From positions 2,414,765 through 2,478,764 of the forward strand of contig LT608321.1 in NCBI GenBank assembly GCA_900095835.1: DNA of 64,000 bases, given 5' to 3'. Shown piece after piece: positions 9,247-17,763 of this stretch. Numbering within the stretch: position 1 is the stretch's first letter; the number at the start of each line of letters is the position of its first letter. A program made the position numbers and the translations under genes. The stretch comes from Ihuprevotella massiliensis (GTDB taxonomy: Bacteria > Bacteroidota > Bacteroidia > Bacteroidales > Bacteroidaceae). The notes beneath the pieces are model-generated. The model did no database searches. It was not told where the DNA came from and saw nothing but the letters and a program-made list of their open reading frames with translations.

Positions 9247-9808
9247 TCTTACTCTTGCTTAATTCTTGATACTTCTTGCGACATTTCTCCAGCTGATCCA
9301 TATTGTAGAGTCTATCCCTACGTACGGCATCCAGCTCGTCTAGCTCTCCTTGAGTGGCTTTGACGACCTCTAGGATTTCAGCATAAATCACATAGGGCTT
9401 ACGCTCCTCTTCATTCATCATTGAGAGCTCTTCCTCCATCAGCATGCGGTTTTGTGTGATACGCTTCTGCATATACTTGTACTCGCTACTGGTTCGAAAC
9501 TTTGTTCTCAGACTATGCAGGTCCTTGAAGAGCTCTTCCAGCTGGAAGTTCATCTCCGCTTGCTTCTGAAGTACTCTATCATAAGCCGAGGCTTTCTGCT
9601 CCAAGAGAGCAACGCCTCGCTGTGCCGTCAGGAGCGTGAAAGCTCCTGCGCTCCCAATGCCCACAAGGAGCACGAGGAAGCTCAATATAAAGAGCTGGAG
9701 CATACGTCTGCGCTCTGGCTTGTTCTTCAGCGCCTTTTGTTTCTTTTGTTCATTCTCCCCTGGGGATTGTCCCTCAAGAGGAGCTTGCTGTTTCTGTTCG
9801 TCTTCCAT
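9233..9808 (-). CDS. T6SSiii membrane-complex subunit, TssO/TssQ type (first)
   Basis: A 191-aa protein with a ~35-residue Q/K/E-rich cytoplasmic tail and one membrane helix (MLQLFILSFLVLLVGIGSAG, about 36-55). A long periplasmic coiled coil follows, with MNFQLEELFKDLHSLR and YAEILEVVKATQGELDELD and a final LEKCRKKYQEL. The FQ...YxxI...LxxC pattern resembles what I remember of TssO, but TssQ is not excluded. It starts 7 bp after tssK. It should belong to the inner-membrane part of the TssNQOPR complex. Confidence 0.8.
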   Translation of the reverse strand: MEDEQKQQAPLEGQSPGENEQKKQKALKNKPERRRMLQLFILSFLVLLVGIGSAGAFTLLTAQRGVALLEQKASAYDRVLQKQAEMNFQLEELFKDLHSLRTKFRTSSEYKYMQKRITQNRMLMEEELSMMNEEERKPYVIYAEILEVVKATQGELDELDAVRRDRLYNMDQLEKCRKKYQELSKSKNGKN

Positions 9809-9815
9809 CGCTTGC

Positions 9816-10976
9816 TTAGTCTAGTATCTTCCAAAAACTACGCTCCTTACTGCGTGGTGAATCTTCTTCCTCGCTGATGATGATGTTCTCACGTACCACA
9901 CCGATGTATTCAAGTTCGCTCATCTTCTCCAAGATAACGAGTACTTGCTCAAGCAAGTGTTCGGAGGCTTCTATACCCTCGAATATATTCAGGTGGCTAT
10001 AGCGGAAAGCAAGCATCTTGTTGAGCGTACTCTCTAGGAGGGAAGGGCTCACATCCGTCCAAGAGTAGATGTACTGCAGGATATGCTCATATTCTTTACC
10101 CGAGAGCTTTCGTAGACTGCTGGACATCGCACGAGCCAGCACATTGAAGGCTTGTATGTAGTAGACTGGAGATTGATGCAAGAAGACAGTTTCAAAGTCA
10201 AAGAACTTATTGTCCAAGAAACTTTGTACCGCTTCGCAGATGGAGAGCAAGCTTAGACAGAGCGGACTCCTTCTCCCATCGGCATTGTTCTTACTGTAAA
10301 TCCGAGCTATACTGGACTCAAGGCGACGAAGTCTTCCGAGAGTCTGCTCTAGTAGTTGAGAGAGACGTTTGTCTGAAGAAATACGTTGCACAGGAGGTAT
10401 GAAGTGCATGTCAAGGACAAAAACACCTCGCTCCACTATTCCCTTGGCAACCACAACATGCTCTTCGCTAAGGTAACTTTCATTTGCTCCTGAGACAGGA
10501 ATAATAGATAGGCTTACCTTGGGAAGAACATAAGGATGATGCAAGGGAACTTCTTGCGGATTGGGAACACCTATTGGGAGCAGCTCCTCATCATCAACAC
10601 TGACAACAACGTAGTAGGCTTGAGACTTTTCATCCCCAAAGGATGACGTACTGAGTGTACACTCGACAAGATGGCTTCCATAGAGTTCTTGCTCATAGAA
10701 CAGGCTTATCCCAGATTGAGTCAGTGCATTGCAATGCTTTAGTCTTAGGGTAACGGCTTCGGGATTTGTACCAATGGTCTCAATAGAGACGGCGTCGGTG
10801 TGTGGAGCTAGCGCGCAACCAAGTCCATAGTTATAGGCTGTGAGTTGTAGTGCACGCAACTCTTGATGTGTTGCCACCTCATAGAGGTGAGTCTCCACGA
10901 AATGACGCTCCGTGAGCTTAGTGCCATTTACCCAATTGATGGGGAGGTATTTATTCTTCTTCATACTGACGTTCAT
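9816..10976 (-). CDS. tssK: T6SS baseplate protein TssK
   Basis: This 386-aa baseplate subunit links the TssFG wedge to the membrane complex. The N-terminus reads YLPINWVNGTKLTERHFVE, matching the TssK start signature (INWxxGxxLxxxHF), and beta-rich shoulder domains and a helical C-terminal half follow. It overlaps the end of tssN by 26 bp; an internal Met at residue 5 would shorten the overlap. Length is slightly below the Pseudomonadota TssK (~440 aa), as usual in Bacteroidota. Confidence rests on the N-terminal motif and location. Confidence 0.9.
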   Translation of the reverse strand: MNVSMKKNKYLPINWVNGTKLTERHFVETHLYEVATHQELRALQLTAYNYGLGCALAPHTDAVSIETIGTNPEAVTLRLKHCNALTQSGISLFYEQELYGSHLVECTLSTSSFGDEKSQAYYVVVSVDDEELLPIGVPNPQEVPLHHPYVLPKVSLSIIPVSGANESYLSEEHVVVAKGIVERGVFVLDMHFIPPVQRISSDKRLSQLLEQTLGRLRRLESSIARIYSKNNADGRRSPLCLSLLSICEAVQSFLDNKFFDFETVFLHQSPVYYIQAFNVLARAMSSSLRKLSGKEYEHILQYIYSWTDVSPSLLESTLNKMLAFRYSHLNIFEGIEASEHLLEQVLVILEKMSELEYIGVVRENIIISEEEDSPRSKERSFWKILD

Positions 10977-11841
10977 TGACTACGATAACTCGCTTGATAT
11001 AGATGGTTTGGTTCTTTCGTATGTTGTTAGCAACTCGGTTGAGCTTAGGATTGAGTACACGGATAAAGAGCGGATAACTAATCCATCTTGAGGTATAGAA
11101 TATCCATCCTGCATCAACCTCTTCCTCTCCCACTACGATGGACTGCTCAGGAGAGCGCTTGTTCTGGTCCTCAACCAGCCAGTTGAACCAATCCCCAAGG
11201 CTAATTTCATCTTGCAGACGAACGACGAAAGAAGAGTATTCCTTATCTCCCAGCTTTCGCTTGAGCTTAACACGCACAGCAATCGTCTTATAGCTATCTA
11301 CGGTATCCCAGTAGTTACGATTAAAGGTGCTATTTCCTGTATACCATAGTTCGTACATAGGAGGAGGCACGAGGTGAAAGCGACTGAGGCTAAACTCTGT
11401 GAGGAAAGGAATGAGAAACCAGAGGGACTGCATCATGGCAATATGCCCATAGGGCAAGCCCCCAAACTTCGTAAAAAGGAGGTAGTGTATCCATGCTCCT
11501 AGGATTGTAGACGCAATAAGGATGCAAGCTTGTCCGAAAGGCTTATCGGAAACACCGAGCGACTTTCCCACGCCTCCCTTCATCGTCAGCAGGGCAAGTA
11601 GACCTAAAATGAAGTAAGTTCCCACAGAGATGAAGATACCACCCCACACGTACTCATCCTGCAAGACGGATAAGAAACCAGGCGTGCCAAGTAGTAAACC
11701 TGCTATAAGAATGTAGAGCAGCGCATACTTCATGCTGAGTTGCTCCTTGAGCCCTTTAAGACTCCCCATCACCAGGAGCAGGATGATGATGAGCAAGGGA
11801 GCTAAGAGGTAGCTCTGAAAGAAAGTTATCAGTAGTTCCAT
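10951..11841 (-). CDS. tssN: T6SSiii inner-membrane protein TssN
   Basis: A 296-aa protein with about five membrane segments in its first ~150 residues (LLAPLLIIILLLVMGSL, YALLYILIAGLLLGTPG, IFISVGTYFILGLLALLT, CILIASTILGAWIHYLLF and one more). A soluble C-terminal domain follows (YSSFVVRLQDEISLGDWFNW). TssN is the multipass component that connects the Bacteroidota membrane complex to the baseplate. Size, topology and position next to tssK all fit. It starts 41 bp after the end of tssG. Confidence 0.9.
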   Translation of the reverse strand: MELLITFFQSYLLAPLLIIILLLVMGSLKGLKEQLSMKYALLYILIAGLLLGTPGFLSVLQDEYVWGGIFISVGTYFILGLLALLTMKGGVGKSLGVSDKPFGQACILIASTILGAWIHYLLFTKFGGLPYGHIAMMQSLWFLIPFLTEFSLSRFHLVPPPMYELWYTGNSTFNRNYWDTVDSYKTIAVRVKLKRKLGDKEYSSFVVRLQDEISLGDWFNWLVEDQNKRSPEQSIVVGEEEVDAGWIFYTSRWISYPLFIRVLNPKLNRVANNIRKNQTIYIKRVIVVNERQYEEE

Positions 11842-11882
11842 GTTACATTGTATCGTTTATTTAGACCTATCTTGTATGACTT

Positions 11883-12839
11883 CTATAGCTGGGTATCATA
11901 GCCCAGCCTGCGGTCCCCTAAGAGTAGCGTATCATTGCCCTCCTTGGTATAGCTCGTATGTATCGCTCTTCCCGAATGAAGGACAAAGCCAAGGATGGCT
12001 TCGATGTTAGCTAGATCACGGCATACTATAGGATGCTCTGGAATTTTATCCTCATAGACGATCCGAAAGGCAATATCATCTAGTTCTGCCGTGACCTCTC
12101 CCGATATGCCTGAGCTATAACCGAGGAGCATTTCCCCGAGCTTCGCATAGGGACTCTCCGTTATGTGATGTAAAACGTAGGAGAGTTCTACTTTTAGCCC
12201 CAAGACAATATGCAGAAGTTCTGAGATTTTAGCCAAATCCTCCTTGTAATCTTCTACGCTCAAGAGGTAAAGAAAGAGCTTATAACGCTCGTGAGCCGTG
12301 AGCTTTAGCTCGGGCTGTGCTATGATGGCATCCACCAACTGATGGAGGATGCTCTTCTTATCTCCTCGTTCTAAGCCCGAGAAGAGTCTGAGATAACGCT
12401 GATGTATCTTGACGCGCTCCTTGAAGAAAGCCGTATCAAAGGGAACGAAGAAGGCTTTACTGGCCTCAGTTCGCTCCTTATTGCGCTTGATAGCAGTTAC
12501 CAGCTCCTGTGGACTCATCCCAGGTTCATGCAGGGAGAGTGGATGAAAGAGAAACTCGGGGAGCTCGTGATATAAGCTGTTACGAGCAAGCCCCAGCTCT
12601 ATCGTTTCTCCACGACCATAGACGTAGCCCTGCTCCAAGAAGAGGATGTCAGTCCCCTTTACTCGAGGATTCATCCCTTGCGGATGCACAACAAGCTGTT
12701 CTAGTAGATCCTCATCAAGGATATACTGAAGCTCTTCTAAGAAGACTTCTGCCTGAAGATTACTTGCCTGACTCTTCTTAAAACTATTCAGACGTTCCGT
12801 CTTCGGATCCTTGGCTTGTTCACTTAACATAGCTCCCAC
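11883..12839 (-). CDS. tssG: T6SS baseplate protein TssG
   Basis: A 318-aa baseplate wedge protein. It lies directly after clpV, overlapping it by 16 bp, and ends with LLLGDRRLGYDTQL, which resembles the LGxxTxL end typical of TssG. The middle is helical, consistent with the family (LTAHERYKLFLYLLSVEDY). TssG pairs with two TssF copies in the wedge, and tssF lies just upstream of clpV. Assignment is by C-terminal motif and synteny. Confidence 0.85.
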   Translation of the reverse strand: MGAMLSEQAKDPKTERLNSFKKSQASNLQAEVFLEELQYILDEDLLEQLVVHPQGMNPRVKGTDILFLEQGYVYGRGETIELGLARNSLYHELPEFLFHPLSLHEPGMSPQELVTAIKRNKERTEASKAFFVPFDTAFFKERVKIHQRYLRLFSGLERGDKKSILHQLVDAIIAQPELKLTAHERYKLFLYLLSVEDYKEDLAKISELLHIVLGLKVELSYVLHHITESPYAKLGEMLLGYSSGISGEVTAELDDIAFRIVYEDKIPEHPIVCRDLANIEAILGFVLHSGRAIHTSYTKEGNDTLLLGDRRLGYDTQL

Positions 12840-15304
12840 TTCAAACTGTTTTCAGCATAGTCTACCAAAACACTATCGCCTGCCTTTATCTCTTCAGCAA
12901 TCATGAGCCGTGCTACCTGCTTCTTCAGGTAACTACGAATGACGCCAGCGATGGGGCGTGCACCATACTGTGCCGAATAGCCCTTTTGAGCAAGATAAGC
13001 TAAGGCGGATTCGCTGAGAGTTAAACTAACCTGCTTCTCTTCTTGTAGCTGTTTTTGCAAGCGACCAAAATGGAGAAGAAAGATTTCCCGAGCAATAGCT
13101 TCATTAATGGGAGCAAAGGGTACGACCTCTGTGAGACGTCCAAGGAACTCAGGGCGGAAGTAATCCGTCATCACTTCGATGAGTGCATTGGAGGAGGGAC
13201 GCTTCCCTGCGGTGATTTGCTCGGCTATCCACTGACTACCGATGTTGGAGGTGAAGATGACAATGGCATTGGAGAAGTCACCTTCTCGTCCGAGCTTATC
13301 GTGTATCTTGCCCTCATCCATCAGTTGCAAAAAAACATCATAGATGCTGCTATGCGCTTTCTCTATCTCATCGAAGAGCACCACGGAATAAGGCTTCTGA
13401 CGAATGCGACTAACGAGGAGTCCGCCCTCTTCATAGCCAACATAGCCTGGAGGTGCACCATAGAGCAGGGCTGCAGCATGTTCCTCCTTGAACTCAGACA
13501 TATCAAAGCGTATCATCGCCCCCTCATCATCAAAGAGAAGTTCGGCAAGCGATTTGGCTAGCTCCGTCTTACCCGTCCCTGTCGGCCCGAGGAAGAAGAA
13601 CGACCCGATAGGTTTGCGTGGATCACTCAGTCCGCTACGCGACTCAATGATAGCATCTGAGAGTACCTCGATAGCCTCACCCTGTCCTTTCACGCGCTCG
13701 GCAAGCCTCTCCTCTATATTCAAGAGCCGCTCCTTCTCCCCTGCTTGGAGCTTTCCTAAGGGGATACCCGTACGCTCGGCGACAAGTGCGTCTAGTTCAT
13801 GAACACCCACAGAAGCAATGCCTCGCTCTGCGATGTCCTGAAGGATATCAAGGCGTTTTGCAAAATGTTCTAGAGTAGATAATGAGGACTTCTCGCCTTG
13901 ATGAGTATGCTCTTGTGCATCTTCTTCCTGCAAGCGTGAGGTTAGCAAGATGCTGAGACCAGAGAAAAGACTTTTCTCCAACAGTTGAAGGGCTTCTTGA
14001 CTTTCGGTCTCTTTACTTTCATCCTCTGCACTTTGAGTAAGTCTCTCTAGCTCCTCTCTAAACTTCCTTAATTGTATTTGAGACTGGTCATTGCTCAAGC
14101 TTGCAGCGGCAAGCGTGCGCTCCAGTAAGTCTAAAGATGCAGCTGGCTCATTCTTCTCCTTGAAGAAGCGACTTGAAAGCCACAGCGCATGTTGATAAGC
14201 CTCTGGGCTAATATTGAGTTTATAAGCTTCGCAAAGACTCCTTGTACGCTCTTTGAGGATGCTCACAAGCCAATCTTTAGGTAGCTCTTCCAGGTTCAGA
14301 ACTTCTGCTCTATGGCTTAAGCTGTGCTTCTCCCAATGTTGGCGATAAGCATCAGCACTGGTACTAATCAGGAGATTAACCTTACCCTTATCTAAAGCTC
14401 GCTGTAAGATGCTTAGCAGCATCGAAGACTTTGTACTATGTCCGGCATCCAAGAGCATCTGCACATCATCGATGACAAGCAAGCTCGATTCTTCCATCTG
14501 CTGGAGCTTTGTAAGAAGCGAAGAGATACGCTGTGTCTGTTCCCTTTCGTCTGCCGAGCTTGCTATGAGCTTCGCTACATCAAGTCCAAGAGGAAGTAGC
14601 TCGCCAAGTTTCCCCACTCGGGGACTTTGTAGTCTTTGTACAAAGGCTTCTATTAACCTCGTCTTGCCTATCCCCGAAGCTCCGACCAAGAGAACGGCTT
14701 GTCCACCCAGACGCTCTAAGGCTTCCTCCATATGACGAAGTTCTTTCGCTCGCCCTTGTATATTGGAGCTAATACAAGCAGCTTCCGTGGAGAAAGGATA
14801 CACAAAGGGATGGGTGACCAATAGCTGGCTGAGCTTATCATTAGGAAGAATACTCTCACTGGCTTCAAAGAAACGAAGTAGTTCCTCCTCCTCCAGTTCC
14901 AAGCTTTGAAGCTGGCTGTCAGAATAGACGACACCTCGACGCACGACAGCTAAAAGCACGCAGAGACCATCAAGCTCCTCCTGACCGAGCTTAATCTTGG
15001 AACGCTCGGATTCCTCTAAAAGATGTAAGACATCGTTATCTGCTCCCCAAGCATTCTCCGTATCTTTATCCTCTTCCTTGGGAACATAGAGCTCTCTGTA
15101 GGTATCAAACCACTCCATCACATAGGTCAGATCCTTGTGCATGGAGCAGATTAGGTCACGTAGTCCGCTAGAACTACTCTCGTGCAAGAGTGCCAGAACA
15201 AGATGCGCTACGCCAAAGGAGCTGTGCCCCTCAGCACTGGCCATTGATGAAGCAAGAAGCAAACTCTCCTGTAGGCTTCGGCTATAGTATAGTGGTGTTG
15301 TCAT
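12824..15304 (-). CDS. clpV: T6SS sheath-recycling AAA+ ATPase ClpV (TssH)
   Basis: This 826-aa ClpB-class unfoldase disassembles contracted TssBC sheaths. It has a Clp-N domain (1-150) and a first AAA+ with Walker A GASGIGKT (208-215) and Walker B LLVIDD (275-280). A short middle region precedes a second AAA+ with Walker A GPTGTGKT (573-580), a pore-type GYVGYEEGG loop and Walker B VVLFDEIEKAHS. The C-terminal ClpB D2-small domain is present. Both nucleotide sites look intact. Its start overlaps tssF by 4 bp. Length is slightly below Pseudomonadota ClpV (~870 aa). Confidence 0.95.
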   Translation of the reverse strand: MTTPLYYSRSLQESLLLASSMASAEGHSSFGVAHLVLALLHESSSSGLRDLICSMHKDLTYVMEWFDTYRELYVPKEEDKDTENAWGADNDVLHLLEESERSKIKLGQEELDGLCVLLAVVRRGVVYSDSQLQSLELEEEELLRFFEASESILPNDKLSQLLVTHPFVYPFSTEAACISSNIQGRAKELRHMEEALERLGGQAVLLVGASGIGKTRLIEAFVQRLQSPRVGKLGELLPLGLDVAKLIASSADEREQTQRISSLLTKLQQMEESSLLVIDDVQMLLDAGHSTKSSMLLSILQRALDKGKVNLLISTSADAYRQHWEKHSLSHRAEVLNLEELPKDWLVSILKERTRSLCEAYKLNISPEAYQHALWLSSRFFKEKNEPAASLDLLERTLAAASLSNDQSQIQLRKFREELERLTQSAEDESKETESQEALQLLEKSLFSGLSILLTSRLQEEDAQEHTHQGEKSSLSTLEHFAKRLDILQDIAERGIASVGVHELDALVAERTGIPLGKLQAGEKERLLNIEERLAERVKGQGEAIEVLSDAIIESRSGLSDPRKPIGSFFFLGPTGTGKTELAKSLAELLFDDEGAMIRFDMSEFKEEHAAALLYGAPPGYVGYEEGGLLVSRIRQKPYSVVLFDEIEKAHSSIYDVFLQLMDEGKIHDKLGREGDFSNAIVIFTSNIGSQWIAEQITAGKRPSSNALIEVMTDYFRPEFLGRLTEVVPFAPINEAIAREIFLLHFGRLQKQLQEEKQVSLTLSESALAYLAQKGYSAQYGARPIAGVIRSYLKKQVARLMIAEEIKAGDSVLVDYAENSLKWELC

Positions 15305-17085
15305 ACAAATCGTACTTTATAGGTGGTATGAGCTACAGAACGCTCTTTGAGTTCAGTTTCTAATCGGCTTGAGAGATGAGCTTGTTCTTCCTCGTTTAGC
15401 TCGGTTCCTTGCTTTACTAACTCAAGGTAGACGTCGGTACATCGTACTAGCCCTTTATTGGGTTCTTGGGAAATGGTCACACCATCGCGAAGGTCTACCT
15501 GTTTCAAGGTAATCCCCAAGCGGTGCTTGAGGTAGCTCTTGACATCTTCCCTTGTAACAATACGCTCCTTAGAGAGCAAACCATAGCGCAAATGAGCTAT
15601 CAACATGTCTTCTGTCTCAGCTGCCCGACCGCCCTTTGTCTTGGTTCGTAGTCGAATCGAAGCACTGTCGAACTTATCAGGTTCTAAGGACTGGATGATA
15701 TCTTGAGGACTTAGTCCATTAGCTAGCCCTCCTGTACTCTCCCAATAGCTGAGTGCTAAGTGCTCGGCTTCAGCTTCAGGCATAGTCATCAAAAAGGCTT
15801 TGCTAGGTCCCGACTCGCTTTGCATCTTACTCACTGTCTTCTCCAGCGTCGTAAGACGATCTTGAAGCTCTTTCAGCACCGAAGCAAAGCTACTATTGTC
15901 TACCGCCGAGAAGGCATTCCCTTCCTCTCGGACGAGCTGAAGCACCCGACGCAACTGACGCTGGGCATCACTGGCATCGAAGCGTTCTAAATCGCCAAAG
16001 TAAAGGCTATACACACCTAAGGCTCCTGCCTCATAGCTCCTCTCCCGAGGGATATAGACTTTACCAAGATTATCCTCAAGAGACTCGATGCTGAGAAAAT
16101 GCCCCTGATCGGAGGTACTCAGAGAAAGGATACGCCCCTCGCGCTCCAAGCTATGGAGCTTACGAATAAGTCTTCGATTGATAACAGGAACGGTATTGAG
16201 ATGGACTCCCATACTTGCCATATCATCCAAAGTAAATACAGCAGGAAATTCTAAGCGAATCCAGTAGAGCTGAGATGCTACATCATGAAGTTCATGAAGT
16301 TCTTCCTTGAGTTTTGGGAAGAGCGAGGTAAGACTGCAAGAGGCTTTGCTCTCTTGGAGTTCTATTTCATATAGATAATGGCAGTAATGCTCCTTGAGGT
16401 CTTGAACGTAATGCCCCTCGTAACTAGCTTCGGGGATATTTTGCGACTGAATAACCAATGGGTGTTCACACGCATCAAAGGCTTGGATTTCCGAGAGGAA
16501 GGGTAGTAATTCTCCACGCTCGGGCAGGATGGCAAGGCGTAGTCTATCGGTATGTACTAGGTTTTCCTCTGCTATTTGAATACCTAAATAGAGAGTATGG
16601 TCGCCCAAACGATCTTCTTCAGCAAATGCTTGCTCGGTATAACAACGTCTTCGTCCCAGCTCCTCTAGCTGTGTACCCCATAAGCGATAGCGAATCTGTG
16701 CGTCCAAGAGCTGAGTAGCATAGAGGGGAGTAAAAAAGAGTGGAGGACTCTTCACCCCTTGCACTACACGATTCACAGAAAAATGGTCATGAGGACTAAG
16801 CTCCATCAGATGTTCTCCCGATTTGGGATGCACTGAGAGCAGTCCGTGTGCTGGACGAGGCAGCATCCACTTCTGAGGTATAAGGAGACGAGACAAACGT
16901 CCTAGAAGTGCCGCATCGGCTCGTGCTAATGTCTCCTCCAGCTGAAAGCTCTCAAAAGCTACAGCCTCAAGCAAGAGGTCTACCACAGGATCTAGCTGAC
17001 GCTCATCTTCTATACCCCACAGATCTAGCGCCCTATCTAATAGTCGCTCTTTGATGCGTAAATAACGCTTGTCCATTGCTGCCAT
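15301..17085 (-). CDS. tssF: T6SS baseplate protein TssF
   Basis: A 594-aa wedge component. The N-terminus (IKERLLDRALDLWGIEDE, then ESFQLEETLARADAALLGRL and LIPQKWMLPRPAHGLLSV) matches the TssF start, with its 'DP.V..LLEA.AF' segment and PxPA motif. The C-terminal region (ITREDVKSYLKHRLGITLK-like, residues ~520-540) also fits. It begins 29 bp after tssE and overlaps clpV by 4 bp. Confidence 0.9.
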   Translation of the reverse strand: MAAMDKRYLRIKERLLDRALDLWGIEDERQLDPVVDLLLEAVAFESFQLEETLARADAALLGRLSRLLIPQKWMLPRPAHGLLSVHPKSGEHLMELSPHDHFSVNRVVQGVKSPPLFFTPLYATQLLDAQIRYRLWGTQLEELGRRRCYTEQAFAEEDRLGDHTLYLGIQIAEENLVHTDRLRLAILPERGELLPFLSEIQAFDACEHPLVIQSQNIPEASYEGHYVQDLKEHYCHYLYEIELQESKASCSLTSLFPKLKEELHELHDVASQLYWIRLEFPAVFTLDDMASMGVHLNTVPVINRRLIRKLHSLEREGRILSLSTSDQGHFLSIESLEDNLGKVYIPRERSYEAGALGVYSLYFGDLERFDASDAQRQLRRVLQLVREEGNAFSAVDNSSFASVLKELQDRLTTLEKTVSKMQSESGPSKAFLMTMPEAEAEHLALSYWESTGGLANGLSPQDIIQSLEPDKFDSASIRLRTKTKGGRAAETEDMLIAHLRYGLLSKERIVTREDVKSYLKHRLGITLKQVDLRDGVTISQEPNKGLVRCTDVYLELVKQGTELNEEEQAHLSSRLETELKERSVAHTTYKVRFV

Positions 17086-17114
17086 TGTGTAGTATTGTTT
17101 TGCAGAAAGTTCGT

Positions 17115-17549
17115 CTACTGAGAGAGAGGACTAATGTAAACCTGCGTCTGAAAAGAGAAAGGTTCATCGGTGTTGTCAATCACCCCCTGCACACGAATGC
17201 TGGCCCGACGTCTGACATAAGGATGCTTGCTCTTGATATCTTCATCGGTATCATCATCAATCTCAGCAAGACGTACCTCGAGTACCACCTCCCTGAGTCG
17301 AGGCTCATACCGCAGAATGCTGTCTAAAAGCGAGTTATGTACTTCTTCTTCCCAGTCCTTAATCTTGACGAGCTGATGAAACTCCAACTCCCAAATCACA
17401 GAGCCAAAGTCTTCTCGCCCAAGCACCTCTCCAGGATGAGAGACGATGAGTAACATCAGCTGCTGCGCAATGGACTCTGCCAGCGAGCAACGTGACAGCG
17501 TCCCTCGAAGGGCTGAGGAGAAATCTAGAGGTAGTTTCAAAAAGCTCAT
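17115..17549 (-). CDS. tssE: T6SS baseplate protein TssE (gp25-like)
   Basis: The 144-aa gp25/W-domain wedge protein that nucleates sheath assembly. The motif FGSVIWELEF, followed by VHNSLLDSILRYEPRL, is the gp25 EPR-type core. It is the first gene of the T6SS operon, and its promoter lies at 17600-17630. Its first ~32 codons and whole upstream region are copied at 60429-60655, where the copy is fused to unrelated codons. Confidence 0.92.
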   Translation of the reverse strand: MSFLKLPLDFSSALRGTLSRCSLAESIAQQLMLLIVSHPGEVLGREDFGSVIWELEFHQLVKIKDWEEEVHNSLLDSILRYEPRLREVVLEVRLAEIDDDTDEDIKSKHPYVRRRASIRVQGVIDNTDEPFSFQTQVYISPLSQ

Positions 17550-17690
17550 AACGGTCTCATAATTGTATCGCTAAATAGCTCGCACATAGTGCGTACGTGC
17601 AAATATAACGATTGACGTTCAAGTAAGCAAGTATTTCATTAAGAATTTTATATTATCCTGTTTCTTCCTTCCTCTTCCTTCCTTATCCTC
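17454..17690. repeat. Direct repeat copy 1: tssE 5' end plus operon promoter
   Basis: About 235 bp, covering the first 32 codons of tssE, its leader, promoter and a pyrimidine-rich tract, recurs in the same orientation at 60429-60655 with scattered substitutions and one ~9-nt gap. The repeat boundaries fall inside the tssE coding region on one side and just past the CTTCCTTCC tract on the other. Confidence 0.9.
17581..17630 (-). promoter_or_regulatory. T6SS operon promoter with 13-bp inverted repeat at the start site
   Basis: On the minus strand a TTG -33 element (17628-17630) is followed after ~20 nt by TATATTTG (17600-17607), a good TAnnTTTG match. Transcription would start near 17593, exactly where the inverted repeat CGCAC-ATA-GTGCG (17581-17593) begins. 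The repeat could be an operator or a 5' hairpin. All three elements are kept in the copy at 60546-60596. Confidence 0.65.
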
Positions 17691-17763
17691 CCCCTGCTTA
17701 GTGCGTTGTCTTAGTCTGTATTTTTGCTTCTTAGAGTGTTAAATATCAACTAATAGCATCAAT

